64,000 nt of DNA from positions 6,997,855 to 7,061,854 of the forward strand of contig CM055877.1 of the NCBI GenBank assembly GCA_029582165.1, given 5' to 3'. The DNA comes from Portulaca oleracea. Taxonomy: Eukaryota; Streptophyta; Magnoliopsida; Caryophyllales; Portulacaceae. Position numbers and translations under genes: made by a program. Numbering within the stretch: position 1 is the first letter of the stretch; each line of letters opens with the position of its first letter. Below the pieces are notes generated by a model. It had not been told where the DNA came from and ran no database searches. It was given only the letters and a program-made list of their open reading frames with translations. This document shows, piece after piece, positions 11,452 to 22,649 of this stretch.

Positions 11452-14400
11452 TTTTTTTTTTTGAATCCGGGTAAAAGAAGAGTACAGAGGAACTTAGGAG
11501 ACCCTACCCGCAAGGCGTCTTCCTAAATTATCATGAACCAAAATAAAAGAAAACTCAGAAGACGGGCTAATACCCCAAACATCTAGGTTTTGAGTGGAGT
11601 GCCCCTTGTTAGCTAACCAATCACGCCATATTGGCTTCCTAAAAATATGTTTAACCGAGACATCCTCAAATTTGTAAGTACATCTTGATATCTCTAATAT
11701 CAATCATTACTGATTTCTTTAAACACACTTTTGATTGCTTGAATAAGAATCAAGTTGTCGCTTTCAACCTGGATCCTGTTGCACCATGCTTGCAACGCCT
11801 GCTGAAGACCTACTTTGAGAGCTAGAGCTTCCGCAAGTAGAATAGGCTCAACGTGTAGTTTGAAGGCCCCCGCGCGAATGAGATTACCCAGAAAGTCTCG
11901 AATAACGAACCCCGCTGCTGCCCCATGCTAATTAACTGAGCCATTGCAATTGAGTTTAACCCACCCCGGGTTAGGGCGATCCCAACCAACATGCAATGTA
12001 TTATGGGTTCTAGAGGTAGTAGCTCGCCCTATCTTAGAATACGAATGAGATGCGTTGAAGGATCTTCTGGCTTGCCACTCTACAAAATTCTTCTTTGCCC
12101 AAATAATAACTCTAATTTTGTTGAAGATGGAATTGTTGTAGGTGCAGTCATTTCGCTCCTTCCAAATGCTCCAGAGAAGGTAGGTGGCTCTTTTGAGCTC
12201 ACTCAGAGAGAGAGTTGCGTGGAGATTTAACAGGATGTCCTTGCCACTAGAATCAAGTGGCCAATCGATTGAGGAGTTTAACCAATTGTGATCCCTTGCA
12301 GTTTCCCACACTTTTTTAGTAAATTGGCATTGATGGATCAAATGTTGATCGGTTTCAATGTGTTCCAAACACATAGCACATGTGGGGTCCATGTTGACAC
12401 CTCGTCGGGCTAAGTTACCTTTGAGAGGAAGGTCACTATGAAAAGTTTGCCAAAGAAATGTTTTGAGCTTAGGTTGAACATCCAATTTTCAAATCCACCT
12501 GCCCTCCCATTTGTTACTTTTATTAATACCATGACATAACCATGTGGCTGTCTTAACAGAAAAAGTATCATCACTTGTAAGACCCCAACACAACTCATCC
12601 TCTTGATCAAAAGAGGGGATAGGGGTAGAAAAAACAAGATTAGCAATTTCATGATCCAGGTCATCCCTAACTTTAAGGACGTCCCATTCCTTATCCAAAA
12701 TGAAGTCACTAACTAGAAGAGCATCATCAATATCTTCACTGTTCAACTTACAAATGTCAATTAAGGGATCTTGATGGCACCAGTTATCAGTCCAGAATTT
12801 GATTTTGGTACCATTCCCAAGTTTCCAACGAGTGCCTAACTTATAAAACTTAAAAGCTTTATGTAAATTCTTCCAAACCCAAGAGTCAGAAGACTTCGGT
12901 TGGTTACTAAAAGGGTTTATATCCTTAGCACATTTAAGTCTCGATTGCTCTACCCATAAGCTACTATCATCATGAAAAAGTTTCCAAATTAACTTACATT
13001 GAAAAGCTAGGTTAACCACATGAATTTTCCTAAAGCCAAGGCCCCCTTGATCTTTTGGCTTACAAATTTTTTTCCCAAGCTATCATTGACATTCCTTTAC
13101 CAGAATTCATCCAGGAGAAGTTCCTATTTATGCCATCTAATTGTTCCGCTGTTTTTAGAGGCATTAGAAAACATTGCATAGTGTGTGCAGGTAAAGATTC
13201 TAAGTTAGTCTGAATGAGAATAGTTCTTCTAGCTTTTGACAAGGTATTTACTTTCCAATTAGAAAGTTTTCTGTTTGCATTTTCTATAATTGGTGAGAAT
13301 AATTCAACTTTCCTATGCCCACTAACAGAAGGACAACCTAGATATTTCCCCAACGATTGTCTAATAGGAATGTTGAATATTCCTTGAGCTATATCTTTTT
13401 TCCTACTAGTTGTCTTTGCAGAAAAGATCATCAATGACTTATGAAAATTAATAAGTTGGCTTGAAGATTTACAGAAACTGTCAAGAGTTTTTTTGAGCTA
13501 TTTGCACGCACTCTCTTTACCCTTACAAAATAAAAGGCTATCATTAGCAAAAAATAGACTCGGAATGGTTGTGCTCTCTTTACAAATTTTAGTTCCGACT
13601 CCATTCTTTTTATTCTTGCCAAGGTCATGCAGTTGTCTGGAAAGCACTTCCATACAAAGGAGGAACATATATGGGGACAACGGGTCTCCTTGTCTCAACC
13701 CTCTGGAGGGTTTAATCAAGCCACACGCCTGGTCACTAACCAAAACTGAGTAAGAGACCGTAAGAGACCGTAGAGATACATTCGTAAACCCAGTTAATCC
13801 ACTTAATGAGAAAACCCATTAATTTGAGAACATCTGTTAAAAAATTCCATTCAACTCTATCATAAGCTTTTTCCATATCAAGTTTTAGTGTTATCCACGT
13901 GGTCTGGTTATTAGACTTGCCGAATTTATGCATAATTTCATGTGCCAAAAGGACATTATCATGAATGTGTCTATTTGGAACAAAAGCACTTTGAGTTGGA
14001 CTGATTAAGGAATCCAAAAATGGTCTCAGTCAGTTTACCATGACCTTAGCTATAATTTTATAAACAGTATTACAAAGACTTATTGGTCTAAACTGATTAG
14101 GCAAAGTTGGGTCTTCCACCTTTGGAATAAGGGCTATAAAGGTGTGATTTACTTCTTTCAGAAGTTTACCATTCCAGAAAAAATCTTGGATGGCCATAAC
14201 CAACTCTTCAGCCACGAAGTCCCAATAATTTTGAAAGAACACGGCTCCAAAACCATCCGGCCCTGGAGCTTTAGCTGGGTCCATTTGAAAAAGAGCTTCT
14301 TTAATTTCTTCATCAGTAACATTAACTATGAGTAAATTGGCCTGTTCGTTCGTCAATTTAGGAATATTAACTCTTTTCCAACAAGGTTTGCCTTTACTAG

Positions 14401-15756
14401 AAGTAAATATAGTTTCAAATTCATGAATGAATTGCTCCTGTATGCCCTTTTCATTTTCTATCCAAACCCCTGACAAATCTTTAAGTCTTAAAATTGTAGA
14501 TTTTCGCTTACGATAAGTAACTGCCCTATGAAAGAATGAAGAGTTTCTTTCTTCTTCAGTTAACCATTTTTTCCTTGAGAATTTTGCCCAATGCTTTTGA
14601 TTGAACAACAACATTTTTTCCCTCTGGGTAATTAGTCTATTATGCCATTGATTAAGACGAATATCAGGATCTTTTATCCGTTTTTCCTCCACCATTTGGA
14701 GCTTAGAAGCATTTTGCTCTACTTTTTCATTGAACCTTCGAAAGAAAGATCTACTCCCAGCTTTAAGCTCAATTTTTATTTGCTTGAGACGTCTACTAAT
14801 TCTAAACATGGGGTAACCTTGAAAGTTACCTCTCCAACCATCCTTAACAATATTATTTACTTGGATATAATTGGACCAAAATTGGTTGAAACGAAATTGT
14901 CTATTCTTTTTAACCCTTGCATTTGGGTTAGAGTCGAGAAGAATGTAGCTATGATCCGAGCAAGAAAAAGGCCCATGAGTGACAGTAGCTTTAGGATACA
15001 AGTTGCACCAATCCTTTCTAGCAATTGGCCTATCGAACCTTTCATAAATAGTATGCCCATGAATCCTCTTTTTCCATGTAAAGATCCTCCCAACAGGGAC
15101 GATATCTGACGCATTAATTTCTTGGAAGAACTTAGTCAAACGAATTGTTCTTGAATGATGCACCATAAACCCTCCTTTTTTATCAGTAGGATGGAGGAGT
15201 TCATTACAATCGCCAATAATACACCATGGTAAATGAAAGACTTCATTTAAAAGCTTTAAATGATCCCAAAAATTTGATTTCTCTCTCTCTTGAGCAGGGG
15301 CATAAATCCCCGAGATTATAGATTCAATATTCGATTTTTTTCTCTTTTACATAAATATGGATTGCACGCGAGTCTTTTTGCAGAACATGTACATCCAAAT
15401 TAGTAGCGTTCCAGAGTACCCAGATACCCCCCTAGTGATTTACCATGGGTACCCATCCTGAACAATCACATCTAAGATTTTTCATAATTCTATTTGTATT
15501 ACTAGGATTAACCAGAGTTTCACTTTAAAAAAGTGATATCTGGTCGTAAGCTATTTAGAAGGTGGTTAATTTCAGCTATTTTACCTTTGCTTTTAGCTCC
15601 TTGAATATTCCAATATAAAATCTTCATTATAAAACTAACTTTTTGAATCGTGAACTTCCAATTAAGAATGATGTCTCTCCAAATAGTTTCAATAGATTCA
15701 TAGTTAAAAAAACTAAGGAAATTATCAACATTCTTTTCTTAATACAATCTATCAGG
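11452..15756 (-). mobile_element. L1-type LINE retrotransposon, decayed
   Basis: The minus strand encodes, in order, an apurinic-type endonuclease (from ATG 15627, start MKILYWNIQGAKSKGK), a reverse transcriptase, a zinc-finger-like region and an RNase H-like region. It ends in a poly(A) tract, seen as the T run on the plus strand at about 11451-11462. This order is that of plant L1-type LINEs. A clear target duplication was not found, so the 5' border is uncertain. The region 16488-16918 may be its upstream part, separated by a later MITE. Confidence 0.85.
11703..15627 (-). pseudogene. LINE ORF2 (endonuclease / reverse transcriptase / RNase H), disabled
   Basis: The endonuclease part is frameshifted near 15530 but keeps WCIIGDCNELLHPTDKKGG and the IFTWKK..GHTIYERFDR and FSCSDHSYILLD motifs. 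The RT part shows DPAKAPGPDGF, PKVEDPTLPNQFRPISLCN, LKLDMEKAYDRVEW and GLRQGDPLSPYMFLL. The active-site box reads FANDSLLF where FADD is expected, so a catalytic Asp is changed. Other breaks are an in-frame TGA at 14032-14030, a 10-bp duplication taagagaccg at 13751-13770 that shifts the frame, TAG at 13500-13498, an extra A in the A run near 13070, a TGA near 12487 and a TAG just before 11928. The RNase H-like tail runs to about 11703. The copy cannot be active. Confidence 0.85.
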
Positions 15757-15764
15757 CTTGTAAA

Positions 15765-16487
15765 TAGGGATGGCAATGGGTCGGAGGCGAATCGGAGGTA
15801 GGTACCTCCACCTTCGCTTCAATTAGTAATCGGAGGTGGAGGTCCACCTCCAAATCCGATTAATCGGAGGTGGGAAGACCTCCAAATCCAAACTTAATCG
15901 GAGGAAGGTACCTCCACCTTCGCTCCAATTAATAATCGGAGGTGGAGGTCCACCTCCAAATCCGATTAATCGGAGGTGGGAAGACCTCCAAATTCAAACT
16001 TAATCGGAGGTACCCAACTCCAACTCTGACTCTGATTACCTCCGACTCCGATTAGCTGTTATACGTTTCCATAAAATGATTTCATCCGACTCCGATTACT
16101 TCTAACTCCAATTACCTCCAACACACATATAACATATCAAAAATATTCTCTCAACCATCAGAATATTCCTGGGAAATTTCAAAACCATAAATTCCAAAAT
16201 TTTTACAATCTATTATATAAAAAAAAATCGATCACTTTAATTTTCAGTTTTTTTATATTAATTATTATAATCGGAGTTAATCGGACTTAATCGGGTCGAC
16301 TATAATCGGACTTAATTGGATTTAATCGGATCGGAGGTGGTCACCTCCATACCCGCCCCAATTATAATCGGAGTCGGATTTTTTAATCGGATTCGGATTC
16401 GGAGTCTTTTTTGTCGAATTCGGTATCGGATTTTTTAGTCGGAGCGAATCGGATTCACTTCGGATTCGGACTTGACTGCCATCCCTA
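15765..16487. mobile_element. hAT MITE, 723 bp, perfect 8-bp TSD
   Basis: The ends tagggatggcaatgggtcgg and (inverted) tagggatggcagtcaagtcc are flanked by a perfect 8-bp repeat, cttgtaaa, at 15757-15764 and 16488-16495, which is diagnostic of hAT superfamily insertion. The interior is made of aatcggagg strings, including a tandem duplication of about 115 bp (15789-16015) that can itself fold, since tcggaggtgg recurs with its complement. No transposase. Confidence 0.85.
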
Positions 16488-16918
16488 CTTGTAAAGGGCA
16501 GAAGTTGACAATAGTTTAGCCATAAATTGGAGCAATTACTTAGATAAGAGCTTAAAAGACAAGTTGGCATGAACTTCCAATTTTTTTTAGCATCAAAAAG
16601 GCGTGAAACTATAAAACCATCTTGATTCTCACAGTCCAAAACTGCAATACCAAGATTCAAGACCCTTGACACAAATGTCCTGGTCGAGTTGTTCAAAGAA
16701 ATAAAAACTTGTTGTAACAAGTTCAAAAAAATCCAAACTGAGCAATTGTACCAATCCAGCAGACAGAAATGACTTAGCAAAGAATAATTCAAATTGTCAG
16801 TTACAACATCTTTCTCTGAATGATCCCAAAGAAATTTCAAACGATTTTGCAATAATCCAAACGGATAACATATGATATAATTTGAAGCTAACCAGTAATC
16901 ACCTCTTGCTTGAGTCAT
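16488..16918 (-). pseudogene. Possible upstream ORF of the LINE, cut by the hAT MITE
   Basis: A minus-strand reading frame from 16918 (MTQARGDYWLASNYIICYPF...) runs without stops to the MITE border at 16488. With the MITE and one TSD copy removed, an open frame leads on toward the LINE start codon at 15627. That contiguity suggests this is the LINE's 5' region or the end of an ORF1-like protein. No zinc knuckle or RNA-binding motif is recognised, so it could also be host sequence into which the LINE inserted. Confidence 0.35.
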
Positions 16919-17310
16919 GAGTGCAAGAGTATACGTTCCACTTTCTATTTTTGCTTTTTAGAGTTTGGATTGTGGGGAAACATTTTTTCCTTACCATTTC
17001 GAAGAATCTTATGGGTAGGAGAGGGACTCATCTATGAGTAGGATAACAGTACATGCAAGTTCTTATGACCTTATCATGTCATATAATGCAACATTGAAAG
17101 CGAGTGTATGCTATAATAGGTAAAAGTTAAAATTGAAATATTTGCCATAATCAAAGACTATTATTATCATTTCATGAGAAAAAGAAGATGATTATTATTA
17201 CAATTAGCCTCAGCGCTGTTAACCCTTAACAAATACAAAACACTCATAAGAGTGCCAAATGAAAGACATAAAGAAATCACTCAAATAGTACAAATAAAAC
17301 GACCTTCTAA
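16919..17310. other. Spacer, nothing recognised
   Basis: AT-rich sequence without a defined feature; it may include the unlocated 5' end of the LINE. Confidence 0.35.
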
Positions 17311-17466
17311 GGCCCCATTCTTTTATGCATTAATGCAACTAACCGCAACGCATCCTAACGCAACATAACGTAAATTACCATTACCTTTTAACTATTTCCA
17401 ACACAACTTAACGCAACTAAACGTAACGCAACAAAACGCAAACGCAATACGCAAAAGAACGGGACC
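17311..17466. mobile_element. Tourist-like MITE
   Basis: The ends ggccccattcttttatgcat and ...aatacgcaaaagaacgggacc are inverted. The interior is the aacgcaac subtype, with taa on the left and tta on the right. Confidence 0.7.
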
Positions 17467-17866
17467 TTAAAATGAATACTTTAGGAGCCATTCATAAAAG
17501 CAGAAGATGACACATATTAACAAATAATTTTCTTTGTTCTATTTTTCTTTTGTTAAAAAAAAAAAACAAGAGCTAAAACGCGAGAATTAAAATGTATTCT
17601 TTAAACAATACACTTTCAGAAAGAGGAAGACATAAAAGTAACATTTACTATTATAGTATAACTTCAAACAGCCAGTAACATTGCTTGAAGCTAAGGTCAA
17701 TGTTTTTCCGTATATCAATTTTCTATCATCCCTTGAACTCTAATACTCAATATAGTACTACTACATAAACCCATTATCCATCGTTCTTTTTCGTACCCAT
17801 GACCAAAAGCTTCTCAGCATATGATTCATATTCATACCCAATAAAAAGCATATTTACACCAATTAA

Positions 17867-18149
17867 GTCTGGGTTCGATTGGTAAGATGCAAAAATAATG
17901 TGATGTAGTAAAATAGTATAAAGTATAGTAAGGCGTGGAATGATACGGTGAAATTTTTGGAAAATGTCGTTGATATGTTATGTGAGGAAAGAAAATGTGG
18001 AAAGTAGAATAGAAAATTGAAAAGATAATAATGATTGTGGTAAAGTCTGGTGTGATATGGTAAAATGCGGAAAAATATTGAATATTATGGCGAGTTGTTT
18101 ATATGACTAAAAAGCGCATTAACGCGTTAACGCACAAAAGAACGGGACC
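17867..18149. mobile_element. Tourist-like MITE, diverged left end
   Basis: The right end (cgcacaaaagaacgggacc, then tta) is canonical. The left end gtctgggttcgattgg is a diverged match. The interior is gtggaatgatacggtgaaat-like. Its right border is only 8 bp (ttaattaa) from the next copy. Confidence 0.55.
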
Positions 18150-18157
18150 TTAATTAA

Positions 18158-18448
18158 GGCCCTGTTCTTTTCTGCGGTATTTTGCGGTGTGGTGTGGTGG
18201 GGTGTGGTGGAATTGTGGTGGGATGTGGTGGAATGGTGGTAGGTTATTGGTATGTGGAGGAATGGTGGTAGGTTATTGGTATGTGGGGTAGGTGAGGAGA
18301 GAGAATGTAAAAAGTAGAGGAGAAAAGTGAGGAGAGAGAAGAGTGAGGAGAGAGAAGAGTAATGATTTGTGACAAACTGCGGCGAGTTGTGGCAAACTGC
18401 GGTGAATTGTGATACCGCAGTTTGCCAACCGCAGAAAAAAACAGGACC
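18158..18448. mobile_element. Tourist-like MITE, TSD taa
   Basis: The ends ggccctgttcttttctgcgg and ...ccgcagaaaaaaacaggacc are inverted, with taa on both sides (18155-18157, 18449-18451). The interior is the gtggtgtggtggaattgtgg subtype. Confidence 0.8.
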
Positions 18449-18939
18449 TAAGTAGAATTATACATATTGCAAATCGATCCCAAATATAATATCCCGAACC
18501 ACGCTAGATGTAATTGCGCTACAAGTACTTTTTTTTTTTCAAGTACTTTAGTCTTCGACAAATATAATTTGATTATAAAAGGACTTATTCATATTATAAA
18601 GACCCAAAATTCATATCCAAATTGAATTACTTTTGAATTTTTTAATGACCAATAGTACATGTACTAAATAGTCAATAAAATACTAAAAAGTAAACCCAAA
18701 TCATATACCATCCCAAAATCCCAAATACTCAATCCAAATAACTTTCACTCAAGGAAAAGAAGATACCTAGACCTTCCCCAACAATTCACAACAAGCACCT
18801 CCTTCACTTCACCCCTCCTTCAATTCCCAACACAAACCCCCTCTTCTTTCTTTCCTCCTTGATCATCAACCCTCCCCACCTTCCACACTCCCAAACCCTC
18901 CTCCCACCATTTGGGAATGTCACCATTCCCTCTCCACCC

Positions 18940-19780
18940 CCGCCTCGAAATTCGAATCCAAATCCGACCCGGATTTATATCTATCATCCATTTTCAAACC
19001 CGCCAAGGATTCATACCTAAAACCCCAATCCCACCTCAAAATCACACCAACCCAAGTCCAACTCGGATTCATATCCACCCTCCATTTCAAGACCCACATC
19101 CAAACTCAACCCGGATCCATATCCACCTTCCATTTTGAACCCCACCAAGGATTAATATCCGAAATTGAAATCCCACCTCAGGTACACAAATTTAAACCCG
19201 ACCCAAATCCATATCTGTCCTCCATTTTGAGCCTTGAAACCAAAATTCCACCTCGAAACACAATTTTAACCGACCCGAATCCATATCCATCCTTCATTTT
19301 GAAACCCACCAAGGATTCATACGTGATACCAAAATCCCACATCAAAACATAAATCCAAACCCGACCCAAATCCATACCCATATTCCATTTTGAACCCTGA
19401 AACCCAAACCCCACCTCAAAACACTAATTTAAACCCGACCCGAATCCATATCAGTCCTCCATTCCCAACTTCACCAAAGATTCATACCCGAACCCCAAAT
19501 CCCACTTCAGAACACAAATTCAAACCCGACCCAGATCCATATCCGTCCTCCACTTCCAACCTCACCGAAGATTCATACCCAAAACTGAAATCCCACCTCA
19601 AAACACAAATAAAAACCCGACCCGGATCCATATCCGTCCTCCATTCTCAACCTCACCGAGGATTCATACTCAAACCGAAATCCCACCTCAAATCACAAAT
19701 CCAAACCCGACCCGGGTCCATATCCACCCCACCCAATTCATACCCCGAAATCCGAAACCGACCCGGTTTCAACCCCGAGA
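18940..19780 (+). repeat. Minisatellite upstream of the NHL gene
   Basis: About nine degenerate units of roughly 75-95 bp share acccgacccggatccatatc, cctccatttt, accaaggattcatacc and gaaatcccacctcaaaacac. The matching block recurs at about 18966, 19061, 19108, 19198, 19271, 19362, 19437, 19529, 19619 and 19707. The last unit ends a few bases before the NHL start codon, so the array occupies the place of the 5' UTR and proximal promoter. Confidence 0.8.
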
Positions 19781-19784
19781 CTCG

Positions 19785-20381
19785 ATGCCGCGCCGGAGCC
19801 GGTCGGACCGGACCCACCCCCTGATATGGTGCGTGGCGGTGATCTGCACCTTCATCGCCGTCGTGATCATCATCGCCGGCGTGGTAACCTTCGTCGGATT
19901 CCTCTTCCTCCGCCCCAAAATCCCCACCGTGAAACTCACCTACTCCCACCTGGACGCCTTCCTGTACGACCAAGCAGGGCTGCTGAACACCCACCTCACC
20001 CTCGTCCTCCGTGCCGAGAACGACAACCTCCGTGCCAGGGCCAGCTTCACCCGCTTCCACTACGAGCTCTCCTTCCATGGCATCCTCATCGCCAAGCTCA
20101 ACAACGAGCCCTTCACGATGGGCCCGAATTCCACCGTCGATTTTAGGTATCCGGTGGAGTCCGATTTCATACCGCTGGATCCGAATCAGATGGCGTTCGC
20201 ACAGTCGTCGCTGGCGACGAGCACGGCGGAGTTCCGGCTGGCCGGGTACACCCGAACGTGGTGGCGCGTGGGGCTGCTGATTTCGCCAAAGTATTTTCTG
20301 AAGATGGATTGTAGGCTCAGGTTTCAGATTGGTCCTGGGGATAGTCTTCAATCCACGTATTGTTCTTACGAGAGGAAGTGA
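19785..20381 (+). CDS. NDR1/HIN1-like (NHL) LEA_2-domain membrane protein
   Basis: A single-exon ORF of 198 aa with high GC and strong third-position GC, unlike its AT-rich surroundings. A basic N-terminus (MPRRSRSDRTHP) precedes one strong membrane segment at about 13-42 (LIWCVAVICTFIAVVIIIAG), then RPKIPTVKLTY. An LEA_2-like extracytoplasmic domain follows at about 65-180, with ENDNLRARASFTRFHYELSF and TVDFRYPVESD. This is the normal size and plan of plant NHL proteins, type II membrane proteins tied to defence and cell-surface roles. The start is the first ATG after the upstream minisatellite. The exact subfamily cannot be told by eye. Confidence 0.85.
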   Translation: MPRRSRSDRTHPLIWCVAVICTFIAVVIIIAGVVTFVGFLFLRPKIPTVKLTYSHLDAFLYDQAGLLNTHLTLVLRAENDNLRARASFTRFHYELSFHGILIAKLNNEPFTMGPNSTVDFRYPVESDFIPLDPNQMAFAQSSLATSTAEFRLAGYTRTWWRVGLLISPKYFLKMDCRLRFQIGPGDSLQSTYCSYERK

Positions 20382-21018
20382 ATGAATTCTCAATTCACGA
20401 TGAATTCTTCCAATTTGGGTCTTTTTTTTGGAATTTTTTAATTCTAATATATCCACATTTCTATTGGATGGTAAATAGTAATATACTCACTTTTATTATT
20501 ATATAATATTATATTAACCTTTATTTTTAGGTGATCTTATTATGCTTATCATGATTATACTGCTGGTGAATCGATCCCAAAGATGGAGTAGGCTTGTATT
20601 GATTTCTTATGGATCATTTTCGAAAATCTTTATTGCCTACCATATTATCTTTGAGTCTGGTTTAGTACCACTTAAGTCATGGTAAATACATCAAAATTAT
20701 CTAAATATAAATATCAATATATTACTATCTAATAATAAATATAATATATTACAATCAAATATTCAAAAATAGATATAATACGATTAAAAAAATTCCTCTT
20801 TTTTCCCATTTTCCCTCCCTTTTTGTTGGGGGGCTTAATTTATATGAGTTGTATGTAAGAATTAGGTTTAATTTGTTGTTCATATCATAACCCTCAATAA
20901 CTGAAATTAATTAAAAGAAAGAGAATGGACATGTATTAATTTATTGGAAAATTGGATTTTAGTATGCCAAGGACTATGTCCTAATTGACTTGATTATTTT
21001 CTATATTCCTTCGATTTA
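20382..21018. other. 3' flank of the NHL gene
   Basis: AT-rich sequence with several possible polyadenylation signals; no gene or element ends recognised. Confidence 0.4.
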
Positions 21019-21259
21019 GCCGTGTTCTTTTCTCATGGTTGTGAATCATGCAGTCTGCAATTTCACCGTGATTTCTATAACTCACCGCAGTTTTTCACAA
21101 ATCATTACTTTTCTCTCTCTTCACTCTTCTCCCTCTTCACTTTTCTCCTCTACTTTTTACATTCTCTCTCCTCACCTACCCCACATACCAATAACCTACC
21201 ACAATTCCACCACACCCCACCACACCACACCGCAAAATACCGCAAAAAAGAACAGGGCC
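21019..21259. mobile_element. Tourist-like MITE, TSD tta
   Basis: The ends gccgtgttcttttctcatgg and ...accgcaaaaaagaacagggcc are inverted, with tta on both sides (21016-21018, 21260-21262). The interior carries ccaccacaccccaccacacc, the complement of the gtggtgtgg subtype. Confidence 0.75.
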
Positions 21260-21311
21260 TTACAAAGTCAAATTACAGTGACAAATTGACTTTAGAAATA
21301 TATTATAATAA

Positions 21312-21583
21312 TATTCTATTCTTTTGTGCGGTAGTATGTTACATGTACTACACTTTAACACACTAACTACAAATCATCATATATTACAATATTTAATAAC
21401 CATAATTTTTTCACCCCTCGTTTTTCTCATTACTTTTCATATTTCTCTCTTTATCTACTGCACCAACCATTCTTACCACACAATTTACAACTTTTTATAC
21501 CATACCATATCATATCAAATTATTCACTTTTTATGGTATCATACCATTATTACATTTTATCTATGGCAAAAAAGAACACAGTC
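21312..21583. mobile_element. Tourist-like MITE, TSD taa
   Basis: The ends tattctattcttttgtgcgg and ...ggcaaaaaagaacacagtc are inverted, with taa on both sides (21309-21311, 21584-21586). It lies only about 50 bp from the previous copy. Confidence 0.7.
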
Positions 21584-22034
21584 TAAATGAGAGTGATTGG
21601 CTATTGGGCCACCCACCTGAGTAGAGAGTTGGTAGAACGCATATTAAAAAGCATTCTTTTTTTAAACTTCAAAAATTGTCTTTATTTTTTCGTGCAACTT
21701 TTTGAACATACTTTGGTGGATTTCATGAAGAAATAGCAATACATCTCCTCTAAGTAACTGGGAGGCTCTAAACCTAAAAAAGTTCAAAAGGACATGCACG
21801 TCAAAACTCTACTTTCTCATTATTCAGTCTAATAATAACCCTAAGTTTCTAAGATCACCTCTAATAAAAATTATTATTCGATAAATTATTAATCTTCATA
21901 TTAAAAAATCATTTTAACATGACTTATAATTAAATCATTTTATTATTAGTAAAATAGTAAAAAAGATCATCCTAATTCCTAATCCTAAAATTTAGAATCT
22001 AATAATGGGTCAATTATCATGATGTGTAAGTCTA

Positions 22035-22265
22035 CTAGTTGTGGAAGTAATTCGATAAATTTTAATCATAAATTTCTTAATATATACAATGACTTAGCTT
22101 GTCGTATAAAATTATCACTATTAAATACATACGGAAAATATTTATCCTAAAAATATAATATTACAATTATTAATAAAATATTGTATACGAAATTATCAAT
22201 CTAAGAGTAAAATTAGATATTGTGGTAGTCAACTAAATCAAAATTAATATGGAACAAGGGGAGTA
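22035..22265. mobile_element. Degenerate Stowaway-like element
   Basis: Interior strings tatacaatgactta, gtataaaattatcact, aatataatattacaatta and aaattaatatggaac match the element at 47214-47444. A ggggagta-type right end is present; the left end is worn. Confidence 0.45.
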
Positions 22266-22423
22266 ATTTTTATTGTCTCTAATTATTTATCATTTATATA
22301 CTTGTTAAACAATTTTATCATTTTGTTCATTAATAAATAACTTTGAAACAAATAACTAACAATAAGAACAATTTCTACATAAATTTTTATGTTGCATTTG
22401 TTTCTCCATGTCTTTTTAAAATA

Positions 22424-22649
22424 CTACCTTCGTATCACAATATTTGTCAATTTGACTAAATTTTAACTGTCAATTACTCATAAATTAAATTAAAATAAGT
22501 TATAATATTAAATCCCCACCATTAGAAAAATACTCCTAACTCAATAAAGATCACAACGATGTTAATTTTATATTGTAACTCATTAAAATTTGTAAATAAT
22601 CAATAATCAAAACTTAGTTAAATTGACAAATATTTTGAGACAGAGGGCG
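22424..22649. mobile_element. Stowaway MITE, TSD TA
   Basis: The left end ctaccttcgtatcacaatat and right end ...ttttgagacagagggcg are inverted, with ta on each side (22422-22423, 22650-22651). A long TIR includes atatttgtcaatttgac / ttaaattgacaaatatt. This is typical of Tc1/Mariner-type Stowaway MITEs. Confidence 0.7.

Noticed and set aside
13493..13753. Plus-strand ORFs across the LINE
   Set aside because: Antisense shadows of the reverse transcriptase frame.
11437..17205. 15-bp match (ctaattgtaataata and attattattacaattag) as LINE target duplication
   Set aside because: The two copies are inverted, while a target duplication must be direct; AT-rich chance match.
19653..20456. 267-codon minus-strand ORF over the NHL gene
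   Set aside because: It is antisense to a well-supported gene and results from high GC at codon position three.
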